The position numbers were made by a program, and so were the translations under genes. Positions 20,001 through 29,000 of a stretch of 64,000 nucleotides of DNA are shown here, piece by piece. The stretch covers positions 188,107,016 to 188,171,015 of the forward strand of contig OX465597.1 in the NCBI GenBank assembly GCA_950022295.1, in the 5' to 3' direction. Position 1 is the stretch's first letter, and every line of letters starts with the position of its first letter. The notes beneath the pieces were generated by a model. It had not been told where the DNA came from, did not search any database, and saw nothing but the letters and a program-made list of their open reading frames with translations. The DNA comes from Bromus sterilis. Its lineage: Eukaryota; Streptophyta; Magnoliopsida; Poales; Poaceae.

Positions 20001-22158
20001 AACGGTCACACAAGTGAGGAGTTTTCTTGGCCTCGCTGGATTCTATAGGCGTTTTGTGAGAGATTTCAGCACCATTGCTGCACCTCTCAATGAGCTTACA
20101 CGCAAGGATGTGCCTTTTACTTGGGGTACCGCACAGGAAGAAGCTTTCACGGTATTGAAAGATAAGTTAACACATGCTCCTTTGCTCCAACTTCCTGATT
20201 TTAATAAGACTTTTGAGCTTGAATGCGATGCTAGTGGGATTGGTTTGGGAGGTGTGTTATTACAAGATGCTAAACCTGTTGCATACTTTTCTGAAAAATT
20301 GAGTGGGCCTAGTCTGAACTATTCTACTTATGATAAGGAATTATATGCTCTTGTTCGGACATTAGAAACTTGGCAACATTATTTATGGCCCAAAGAATTT
20401 GTTATACATTCTGATCATGAATCTTTGAAACACATAAGAAGTCAAGCAAAACTTAATCGTAGACATGCTAAGTGGGTTGAATTTATTGAGACTTTCCCTT
20501 ATGTCATTAAACACAAGAAGGGGAAAGATAATATTATTGCTGATGCTTTGTCTCGTCGTTATACTATGCTTTCACAACTTGACTTCAAGATATTCGGTTT
20601 AGAGACAATCAAAGAACAATATGTAAATGATGCGGAATTTAAAGATGTATTGCAGAATTGTAGAGAGGGTAGAACATGGAACAAGTTTGTGCTTAATGAT
20701 GGATTTGTGTTCCGTTCTAACAAGCTATGCATTCCAGCTAGCTCTATTCGTCTTTTGTTGTTGCAGGAGGCGCATGGAGGAGGATTAATGGGACATTTTG
20801 GCGTGAAAAAGACGGAGGACGTACTTGCTACACATTTCTTTTGGCCAAAGATGAGACGGGATGTTGAGCGTTTTGTTGCTCGCTGCACTACATGTCAAAA
20901 AGCTAAGTCACGACTCAATCCTCATGGTTTATACATGCCTTTACCTGTACCTAGTGTTCCGTGGGAGGACATATCCATGGACTTTGTTTTAGGCTTGCCT
21001 CGAACAAAGAAGGGGAGGGATAGCATATTTGTTGTCGTGGATAGATTTTCTAAGATGGCACATTTTATACCATGTCATAAAAGCGATGATGCTGCTAATG
21101 TTGCTGATTTATTCTTTGGAGAGATTATTCGTTTACATGGTGTGCCCAATACTATTGTCTCGGATCGTGATACAAAGTTTCTTAGCCATTTTTGGAGATG
21201 CTTATGGGCTAAGTTGGGGACTAAACTACTTTTTAGTACTACATGTCATCCCCAAACTGATGGACAAACTGAAGTGGTCAATAGGACATTGTCTACTATG
21301 CTTAGGGCTGTTTTAAAAAGTAACTTGAAACTGTGGGAAGAATGTTTACCTCATATTGAATTTGCTTATAATCGTTCAGTGCATTCTACCACTAAAATGT
21401 GCCCTTTTGAGATTGTTTATGGTTTTCTACCTCGTGCACCTATTGATTTGCTGCCTCTTCCATCTTCGGAGAAGGTTAATTTTGATGCTAAGCAACGTGC
21501 TGATTTGATATTAAAAATGCATGAGTTAACTAAAGAAAACATTGAGCGCATGAATGCTAGATACAAGCTTGCTGGTGATAGGGGTCGAAAGCATGTTGTG
21601 TTTGAACCAGGAGATCTTGTTTGGTTACATCTACGTAAAGATAGGTTTCCTGATTTGCGCAAGTCTAAGCTAATGCCACGAGCTGATGGTCCCTTTAAGG
21701 TTTTACAGAAAATTAATGATAATGCATATAAAATTGAGCTACCTGCAGATTTTGGGGTTAGTCCCACATTTAACATTGCAGATTTGAAACCTTATTTGGG
21801 AGAAGATGATGAGCTTCCGTCGAGGACGACTTCAATTCAAGAAGGGGAGGATGATGAGGACATCCCTACTAATGTTACACCCATACCATCACCAACTACA
21901 CATACTGGACCAGTTACTAGAGCACGTGCACGTCAACTAAATTATCAGGTACTTTCGTTTCTTGCGAATCCTTCTATTGTTCATGAACATATGATGCTGC
22001 CTAAATTAGATACTTTTGTTTTGCTTATGAATGAAGGACCTAGCATGGACAAGAAGGATGGTCATTGGAGCGGGATCAAGAATGGAGAAGAAGGTGCGCG
22101 CGGGGGAAAGTACAGTGGAGCTTCCAGTGGGGATTTTCGCACGTTGAAGCCACCATAA
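17068..22158 (+). CDS. Gag-Pol polyprotein of the CRM element, intact
   Basis: 1696 codons from ATG at 17068 (MPGSHDEVARD) to TAA at 22156-22158. Domains, in approximate residues: retrotransposon gag 170-330 (WWSEHCRL); CCHC zinc knuckle near 407-420 (CRRCQGGGHFAKDC); aspartic protease near 512 (IIDGGSC); reverse transcriptase about 750-930 with YFDDILIYS near 904; RNase H from about 1050 (CDASGIGLGG); integrase HHCC finger about 1235-1285 (HFGVKKTEDV...CTTCQKAKS); integrase catalytic Asp near 1305 (MDFVLGLP), Asp near 1366 (VSDRDTKF) and Glu near 1400 (GQTEVVNR). The last about 100 residues are encoded inside the 3' LTR, as in CRM elements, where this region holds the putative targeting tail. 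There is no classical chromodomain. All catalytic motifs and one open frame suggest an active copy or a very recent product. An upstream GTG in the same frame at 17044 is not the likely start. Confidence 0.95.
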   Translation: MPGSHDEVARDAPDWENMTNKELHDKFARMMSQQVQDIETRFTEAIDGVEKMIDTKLDAKFTELIARLPSAQPQPPPLPRARRILFPRGQAAGIGAPPTAAVAATAAAAASDVAQDDNYEGDYEEEVEQEAAYEQPAGRPRPNIRHGRHQPPPQVRDDEHVPKLKLNLKPFEGRYIPDAYLTWELETEQRFTCLQYPENRRVTAAVCEFTGFASIWWSEHCRLHANNIPTTWAALKDAMRTRWVPPYYQRELLQKLQRLRQGKNSVEEYYQELQTGLIRCGLVEDNEAMLARFMGGLNREIQTILEYKDFATITRLFHLACKAEREVQDRQAATRPNFSAGRNTSRTSRGASTSTRPAAPPSTSAAHSYREPPKQPAPPFKGAQSGPAASSSSSMASTGQARDRDIKCRRCQGGGHFAKDCPSKRVMTITADGGYESASDYDEETLVLIAHEEQGAHDDAHDIEYMTPDDADKYASLVAQRVLSVQVTKAEQNQRHNLFHTKGVVKERSVRIIIDGGSCNNLASMELVEKLSLTRRPHPHPYYIQWFNNSGKIKVTRSVRVHFSIAAYADYVDCDVVPMQACSLLLGRPWQFDRNVVHHGRTNQFTLVHQDKNIALLPMSPEQIVKDDLARASKAKQEKNKSENEIAAKEFEQQHKTNSKSSSVVSNEIKLTSPTLLATKVDISDLDVSQYVCYAFVCKEALFSFEELPPSLPPVVTDLLQEFIDVFPQDVPPGLPPIRGIEHQIDLIPGASLPNRAPYRTNPEETKEIQRQVQELLDKGYIRESLSPCAVPVILVPKKDGTWRMCVDCRAINNITIRYRHPIPRLDDMLDELSGSTMFSKVDLRSGYHQIRMKLGDEWKTAFKTKFGLYEWLVMPFGLTNAPSTFMRLMNEVLRAFIGRFVVVYFDDILIYSKSLEEHLDHLRAVFIALRNARLFGNLGKCTFCTDRVSFLGYVVTPQGIEVDHAKIEAIESWPQPKTVTQVRSFLGLAGFYRRFVRDFSTIAAPLNELTRKDVPFTWGTAQEEAFTVLKDKLTHAPLLQLPDFNKTFELECDASGIGLGGVLLQDAKPVAYFSEKLSGPSLNYSTYDKELYALVRTLETWQHYLWPKEFVIHSDHESLKHIRSQAKLNRRHAKWVEFIETFPYVIKHKKGKDNIIADALSRRYTMLSQLDFKIFGLETIKEQYVNDAEFKDVLQNCREGRTWNKFVLNDGFVFRSNKLCIPASSIRLLLLQEAHGGGLMGHFGVKKTEDVLATHFFWPKMRRDVERFVARCTTCQKAKSRLNPHGLYMPLPVPSVPWEDISMDFVLGLPRTKKGRDSIFVVVDRFSKMAHFIPCHKSDDAANVADLFFGEIIRLHGVPNTIVSDRDTKFLSHFWRCLWAKLGTKLLFSTTCHPQTDGQTEVVNRTLSTMLRAVLKSNLKLWEECLPHIEFAYNRSVHSTTKMCPFEIVYGFLPRAPIDLLPLPSSEKVNFDAKQRADLILKMHELTKENIERMNARYKLAGDRGRKHVVFEPGDLVWLHLRKDRFPDLRKSKLMPRADGPFKVLQKINDNAYKIELPADFGVSPTFNIADLKPYLGEDDELPSRTTSIQEGEDDEDIPTNVTPIPSPTTHTGPVTRARARQLNYQVLSFLANPSIVHEHMMLPKLDTFVLLMNEGPSMDKKDGHWSGIKNGEEGARGGKYSGASSGDFRTLKPP
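21839..21851 (+). promoter_or_regulatory. Polypurine tract of the CRM element
   Basis: AAGAAGGGGAGGA ends directly at the 3' LTR start TGATGAGGAC. It primes plus-strand DNA synthesis. It also lies within the coding sequence. Confidence 0.9.
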
Positions 22159-22767
22159 GGCATGCATGAAGGCTTGGACGGAATACACGAGATGCCACTT
22201 CATTATTTTCGTCCAAGAGCAATTATAGGTGCTGCGTCACCTTAATATTGGGCTGGGCCCATGTAATTTCGAAATACCACATTATAGGCTGTTTTTAGAG
22301 TCCGTATGTGTGGGGAAACCGAGTTAGGGTTGTTTTCGGACCCCACCTCCAAGGGGTCACGAAAATCCCCTCTGTTTCCCCATATATACAGCCCTTAGGG
22401 CGTCGTTTAGACTTGGGTTTTAATTAGATTAAAGTTAGCCATAGCCGCAACTTCGAGCTCTTCGTTTGTGTCATCCGACCAGGCCAAGACCTCATTGGAA
22501 CCCCAACTTTCGTAATCATTCATCTTATATTCGCAATATCCAGATTGCAATTCTTAGTTCTTGCTTGTTCTTCGATTGCTTGCAGGAATTAGACCTTCGT
22601 GGTCAGGTTGATCGTGCATCCGCGGGATCAATAACCTCTCGGAGTTGGTTTAGCGATCGCTAAGGCGCAACGTCTTCGCACGTTCGTTGTCGGATCGTGA
22701 AAGTCGTCTCCACCATAATCGATCTACACCATCTCATCGAAACATCGGGACACCTTCGCCTCTATCA
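21852..22767 (+). repeat. 3' LTR of the CRM element
   Basis: 916 bp, same length as the 5' LTR with one mismatch seen. TATA box at 22382-22389. The polyprotein stop codon lies 307 bp inside. Confidence 0.95.
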
Positions 22768-25700
22768 GGTACTATCTCGAGTTAGTCGCTTTCGCGTCCA
22801 ATCCGAGATAGAAGCGCATAAGTGGCCACCGACGCACGATACTCGCACTCGTATTGCTATCGGATTCTCGACAATAGGTAAATGAAGCATGAACAACTAA
22901 GACATAAAATATATATATAAATCCAGGGCATACACTCGCCACTAGTATTTATTACATCATTTTAGAGATCATAAGATCCAACAGTACATCATAACATCAT
23001 GCAGAAGACATACACGACTGAGTACGGTCAAGATCCAAATGGCCCCAAAGAGGGTTGCACACAAAACATGTCATCCACCCGCGGATTGTCGAAAACCCAA
23101 CTGCAGGATCTACTGAACGAAGTCGTCGTCATCCTCCTCCGGTGGAACCTCCACGAAGTACTTGCCGGTGCTCGGGTCGAGGTAACAATCAACTGCAGCG
23201 GCCGATCAGGCAAAACATAAAGGGGAAAAGAAAAGCAAGAGGTGAGAATATATCAATGCGGTATAACTAACTTCTCACGGTAAAGGAAAAGTAGTGGTTG
23301 AGGTTGCAGCCGCACTAGCATATAGAAGTGGCAAACGATCTATTAGAGTAAGGAAAGATCCAAGAACTTACGTTGAGAACGTGTCATAGGTCCGCTATCC
23401 ACCTACTTGCCCAAACATAACACAACCTTGTCCCCTCTTAGTCGCCCCGGACGAAGAAGAGCAATCAAGGCAACTCACACGTTGACAACTTTTAAAGCAT
23501 GATTTCAGTTGATGTTATTCTATGAACAAGGAGTAGGTCTCAAGTCGTCCATAACCGCGGACACGGCTTTTCGAAAAGATTTAACCCTGCAGGGGTGTAC
23601 CAACTTCCCATCATAGACTTCGCATGTACGCCCGATTTCCGCTTGGCGGGTTAAGGCGCCTGAAACTCCGGAACGTCAGAGTACCTCTAACTAACAACGC
23701 ACAATTCCAGGTGGCCCCCGGTGAGTCGACATCCAACTCAAAAGTCGGTCGCGCTCTCGAATCGGCCTCTACCGTCTGGACGAGGTCGGGGTAGCTAACC
23801 CATCACTGTGGGCAGCCCCCTAGCTTCCAAGGTTGGACCAACAAGGGAACTCAGTCCTCGCTGGCCCGAGTTATTTTAAATCTGCTGGAGCACTAACCAG
23901 ACACACACACGAGTTTCAAATGGTAAAATCAGCTCGGGCCACCACTAGAATTGTTTAGAGCTAGGTAGGTAAGACAAGGGGACCACATAAAATCCCACAC
24001 GCGATTAGGCACGCTCATCAAGAAACACAATACCCGGAACTCGGGACCTAGGTGACTCGAATGGAACAAAACACCCGGCGGGAACATCTTGGTCTCCCAT
24101 CCTTCGTCAAATATAAAACTAACATCATATTAATAAATATCAACCAATTTCTTATAATAGCATGATAATCCACCAAGAAGCAATGGGTATAAGCAGCAGG
24201 TTAAGGGCCTACACATACTAAGCAATGGTTAAGTAAGCAAGGTACATAGCCAAACAAGGTTTTGCTAGGATGTGGGGGCATGACTGTTTGGGTTTAATTG
24301 AGGGGCAAAAGTATATGGTGGTAGGATCAAGCAACCTTTCTAGATACAGCTAGGAAAGCGGGCTGAAAGCTATAAAGAATGATATATAAACCCCCTTGCC
24401 TGGGTAAGTAGTCGACGGAGCAGACGTAGCAGGGTCCTCGGGCTCGGTGTCGGATAGCTCCCCGAAAGTCTTCTCGGCAGTCTCAGGTGCTAACGTAAGG
24501 TACCGGCAAGGAAAAGCACACAAGTAAACATCGAGATCAAATGCACAAGCATGGCTGAGATGATCAAGTTTAACAGGCATGATGTGACCCTATCTAGTCA
24601 AATTTAAATGAAGGTGTTGACGACACGTCAACAACTTCATATGCATTTGTTAAGTTGTTATGTCTTTGGTCATAGCCTTAGCATTTGGTGTAAGTGACAT
24701 GGCAAGTTAGTGGAAGCAAGTAAACAAAAGAAATACATCGTGAATTTAAGCTATCGATTCCGGAGACGGAGAGGTGTCGACAAAGGTTGACACCCGAAGA
24801 AGTTTCAAAAGAAGGATCGGAGACAAGCCTCTCTCATATAACAAATGATGATGACCAACACCACCAATGAGATATTGCTCAAACCCACAAATGGACCTCA
24901 TCATGCTGACCAGTAGGTTTTTCTACCCCAAAATGACATGTGACACTCCATATAAAAAGTATGGGTCACCAAACATTTCAAACAGGGGCAAAATGAATTT
25001 GAAACAAATTCAAAAAGGAAAACAGGAGGGGGAAAAAAGGAAACCAGCTCTGGGCTGGATTCGGGCAACAGCCCACTTCTTATTTCTTCCCCCTGGACTG
25101 GCTGGGCAGCCCACTCGTAGCAACAGCAACCACTGGGCATGGCCCAACACCACACAGGGCATCCCACACACTTCCATGCGGGGCCATCTCGTCAGCGCAC
25201 CGAAAAGAAGCAAGAAAATGAGGGGGGGCTTGCATACGAGTCCCTCACCACTGTGCCACTGCACCGACTAGCGATAGCGATGCGCTCTGAAACTAGATGA
25301 CTCGGCTGCAGATGCTAACTGAACCTGACAAGCGCACTGACGAAACTGAACTTCGACACCGGCTGCAACAGGGCTACTTTCGGCGACAACCGCGACAGTT
25401 GCGCTCTTCCGTGGACTCCTCGGAGAGGGCTGCGTGTACACGGGATATCCAGGAGCCCATTTTCATCTCGAGATCGCTTCGGTTTCTCAAAGGCGGCAGC
25501 TTGGTCTCGCCAGAAGACCACGACGGAGAACCGGCTCTGCACCAACAGGGAGAACACGCCGGAGCCGCTGCTCGCGGACAACACAACCCTGTGGGCGCTC
25601 TGCTGCACTCTACACACACTCCACACACGCACACACGCTAATAGAATGCCAGGGACACGCGCATGGCGTGCACGGCGGCGCAACTCGACAGAAAACGCCT

Positions 25701-26989
25701 CCGGCGATGACAGGAGCTATGACGGGACGCTAGAGCGAACTACGGCGACTGCGGGGAAACGAGGTGCTCACTACTCACCTAGGGGTGCTCGCGGGTGATC
25801 TCGACGACGCCGGAGAGGAGGTTGTCGACTGGATCATCGACGGGGAAGAAGATGGCTGCGGCGGTCGTCGTCGGCTCGGGGCGGCTTGCGGCTCCCAGCG
25901 TGAACCTGCAGCCCAGAGACGTGAGGACGCGCTGCAGCAAGGTGTAGTCGAGATCGCGGTCGAAGGAAAATCAGAACGGCAGCGAACCTCACCGGAATTG
26001 GTCGGCGGTCACGCGGAACAGGGGAGAGACGAGACGACCATGGCAGTGGCGGCGGGAGAAATCGAAGGGGGGAATGGAAACTAGGGTTTCCGGGGGTGCT
26101 CTGGGTGCGCTTATATGGAGGGGGCGCACTCGCTGGCTGCGGGGCTCCACCGACCGTCGTGTCATAGGTTGTGAGAGAGGAGAGGGGAAAATGGGGCGAG
26201 CCACGCTGGAAAGGAGGAAGAAGAGGGGATCGTACCCCTTCGCCGTGGGCTGGGCTGGGGTGCGGGAAGGAGAGGGATAGGCTTGCTGGTTCGGGCCTGG
26301 CCAGCAGGTTCCTCTGGAAAAAAATAGAGACAACCCTTTTCCAAATAAAAATCCAGGAAAGCCCTAGGACTTTTACAGAGAGAAAAAGGGAGAGATAAAA
26401 ACAAAACTCCAGCACCAAAATTGCTCCTGGAATATTCCTGATTTTATAAAAATGGTTTGACCATTTTTGGAGCAAGTGGAATTTGAACCTTTTGAATTTG
26501 AATTCAAATGTTTTCCCTTTTGCCACCCTATTTTCCAGAGGGTGAAAAATAGTTATAAAATCATGAAAATTTCCCTAAACTCCAAAGTATTGGCTTGGCA
26601 AAGTTTGGAGTTCAAATGGGCACACATGCATTTGCAACAAAACACAATTCCATTCTTTTGGCATTTGATCAATTCATACAAAATGAAAAGACAAGTGGGC
26701 TCAACTTCTTTATCACCACCATGACCACATGAAAAGTCACACCTTACATGATCACAACTTGAACACCAAAACAGGGAAAGGTACAAATACATGGTGAACA
26801 GAGGAATGCCACTCTTGGGTTGTTACATCAAGCCCGAGGTCTCTGAGAAAAGGTCTAAAAATATGTAATTTATGATGCAATAGACATGATGCCATGTGAT
26901 GCAATATGGTTCAATGTAAAAAGATATGAAGATGTGGCGAGTCTTACCGAGACTTCTTGTGAAGCAGTAATTTGTAATGATCCTGGATC

Positions 26990-27440
26990 CATAAAGGAGC
27001 CAGAATTTCCGATGAACCAGAACTCATCGAGGAGCCAGAATTATTTTATGAACCAGAACTCATCGAGGAGCCAGAATTTTTGATGAGCCGGGAATCGCTT
27101 GAGGACCCGGAATTTTAAATGAGTCGGAACTCGTCAAGGAGCCGAAATTTTGGATGAACCGGAATCTCATTTTTGAGTCGAGATTTTCCAATAAGCCGGA
27201 ACTCACGAAGGGAGCCGGGATTTTCAATAAACCGGAACTCACGAAGGGAGCCGGGATTTTCAATAAACCGGAACTCACGAAGGGAGCCGGGATTTTCAAT
27301 AAACTGGAACTCACGAAGGGAGCCGGGATTTTTCCAATGAACCGGAATTTGAGCCGGGATTTTACCGATGATCCAGAACTCAATGAAAGAGCCGGAATTT
27401 TTCCAACGAACCGGAATCTGAGCAGGGATTTTACCGTCGA
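26990..27440. repeat. 36-bp minisatellite with degenerate flanking copies
   Basis: The core unit GGAACTCACGAAGGGAGCC starts at 27198, 27234, 27270 and 27306, an exact 36-bp period with nearly identical copies. Related but decayed units with CCAGAACTCATCGAGGAGCC and CCGGAATTT extend on both sides. It is open in several frames only because 36 is a multiple of three. Confidence 0.9.
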
Positions 27441-28492
27441 AATAAATGGACCAAAATTTGTGATGGTCAATTATGATCCGTCGTTGAAACATAATATATC
27501 TCAATCTCTGATGAATCCTGTAGGAGGTGTATCCCCCGAGTCTTAAGTCGACTCGAGGAGTTGGCTAGGGACTCCATGTATGTGGCTTGATAAAGAAACA
27601 AGCATTGATCTAATGATGTAGAGAAAAACCCGGAGAACCATAGAAGGCAACCGTGATGAGGTTGTGACTGATCTTCGTAGGAGTCGGCGGTTGATAGTTC
27701 AACCAATATGTCGAGCCGGTGATAGCGACGACCAAGTGGTTGTAAGTCGACGCATATGTGTCTTATAATTTTGCTCAAACAGTAGTTGTCCCAATGTCCG
27801 GAGTGCAAACCGATGATAAGTTGAGCTAAATTTGTGGTTGAATTTCGTGATCTTGCGTAGATCCGAAAACGCATTTTAGTGCGGGAGTCGGCCACGGATA
27901 TCTATCCATTGCAATTTTCTGAAATGTTTTGTGGTAGTAAAGGAATATATCCCGCAGCTTTCCACCGGAGGGATCTTCGAATTGATGTACGAGTCGACCT
28001 CGGGAATTTTTTGCTGAAGTCGTGCAGAGTTCCGACAGATTTCGATAGCACTTTAGTGCAGGAGTCGGCCAGGGAGATCTAACCGTCGGAATTGGCTGAA
28101 GTTTTACCAGCTTATGACCAACAGAATTTCCAATCTTTTTACTGAAGGGATCTTCAATATGAGTTCTGAGTCGCCTCCGGGAGCGTTCGCAATGCAGATG
28201 TTTTTTCTGTCCTGCGAGCTGCGCGTGAGGGTCAATGCTGAAGTTGAGTTTCGAGTCGCGCGCTCGAAATTTTTTTCTTGTTTTCTTCATGAGCTTGATG
28301 TATATCTTGATGTAGATGTTGAAGAAACTGAGGTTGCAATGCACCCGGGTCGGATCGTGTCCTGCCAGAGTCGGCAGATCGTCGATTTGTTGATGTAGAT
28401 TTGATCATGCCGGTTCTTCTTCGTCCGGCCCATCACGAGCTTCTCGATCCCTGTGAGGATTTCTTCCAAGATGACAACACCCTTGTGCATAG

Positions 28493-28510
28493 GCCCCACG
28501 GTGGGCGCCA
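28493..28510 (-). promoter_or_regulatory. Primer binding site of the minus-strand gypsy
   Basis: The minus strand reads TGGCGCCCACCGTGGGGC, two bases from the LTR end at 28513. It fixes the orientation of the 5335-29000 element. Confidence 0.8.
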
Positions 28511-28512
28511 AC

Positions 28513-29000
28513 TAGCGTGGTAAAGTCACGGTAGATGTCCTCAAGAGAGAACTTAATTATGGGGCCTTTGCTACGAGTGTACGAGGAAGAAGAACATCAC
28601 AGAGAGAGAAAACGCAAATTTATATAGCTTCAGGCCATGGGAAACATCGTCCGGTAAAGACCCTACATGTTGTTTATGGCCAGGTCTTATTCCTTTGCTC
28701 ACGGGGAGTCGTCGGCGTGTTGCCGACTCTCTTATAGTTGTATTCAGGCGAAAGCCTACTTTTGCAAAAGCCTACTCTCATGGCGAAAGCCTACTCTCAT
28801 GGAGAAAGCCTACTCTCATGGAGAAAGCCTACTCTTATGGCGAAAGCCTACTCTCATGGCGAAAGCCTACTCTTATGGAGAAAGAATACTCTCATGGCGA
28901 AAGCCTACTCTGGTGAACTTGGCCTCTATGGGCGCCCTACCCCTCCTTATATAGGTGGGAGGGGGAGGCTTACATGTAGAGTCCTATTCTGATACAAACT
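28513..29000 (-). repeat. 5' (right) LTR of the minus-strand gypsy, truncated
   Basis: It matches 5335-5803 and then breaks after GATACAAACT. About 400 bp of LTR (equivalent of 5804-6203) are lost, together with about 235 bp of the flanking LARD LTR. The terminal TGTCG has decayed to TAGCG. A 19-bp tandem array of about nine units fills 28746-28915. Confidence 0.85.

Larger units (their letters stand above)
15051..22767 (+). mobile_element. Complete, young CRM-lineage gypsy element (Cereba/CRW-like)
   Basis: 7717 bp with two 916-bp LTRs, TSD GGTAC on both sides (15046-15050 and 22768-22772), tRNA-Met PBS, purine tract and one uninterrupted polyprotein gene. Placement in the CRM clade rests on the LTR start TGATGAGGACATCC, which resembles the conserved TGATGAAGACATCC of CRM/CRR elements, and on the polyprotein gene running into the 3' LTR. 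Many CRM elements insert in centromeres, but a single copy does not show that this locus is centromeric. The LTRs differ at one position that I could find (A at 15887, T at 22688). Confidence 0.92.
15029..26827 (-). mobile_element. Solo long LTR, split by a CRM element
   Basis: Pieces 15029-15050 and 22773-26827 together make about 4.08 kb, bounded by TSD TCAAG (15024-15028 and 26828-26832). On the minus strand it starts TGTAACAACCC and ends GGGGCCTTACA. A box CCATATAAGC followed by AAACCCTAG (about 26115-26085, minus strand) marks promoter orientation. It is homologous to 49259-53019 over its length. No internal region is present, so it is a solo LTR, usually the product of recombination between two LTRs. 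Apparent reading frames inside (for example 25834-26526) are compositional. Confidence 0.9.
26833..28512 (-). mobile_element. 5' internal region of the minus-strand gypsy, non-coding
   Basis: It runs from the right TSD of the solo LTR to the right LTR of the gypsy. It contains a 36-bp minisatellite (within 26990-27440) and a sequence with phrases such as TTAGTGCGGGAGTCGGCCA repeated near 27876 and 28053. No gag or pol domain is recognisable in any frame. Confidence 0.7.
5335..29000 (-). mobile_element. Non-autonomous gypsy element, minus strand, carrying nested insertions
   Basis: The left LTR is 5335-6203 and a truncated right LTR is 28513-29000. Next to the right LTR the minus strand reads a PBS of the TGGCGCC type, and next to the left LTR a purine tract (ACTTGGGGGTTAC), so the 5' end is on the right. 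Internal pieces are 6204-7531, 14815-15023 and 26833-28512, about 3.2 kb in all. None encodes gag or pol; they are repeats and short degenerate sequence. The target LTR is missing about 235 bp at the right junction. Confidence 0.8.

Noticed and set aside
25834..26526. Long reading frame (230 codons) on the minus strand in the solo LTR
   Set aside because: GC-rich low-complexity translation (Ser/Pro/Arg). The homologous LTR at 49259-53019 does not keep the frame.
27198..27341. Array that might look like a CRISPR (36-bp repeats)
   Set aside because: Units are contiguous without spacers and lie in plant retrotransposon DNA; it is a minisatellite.
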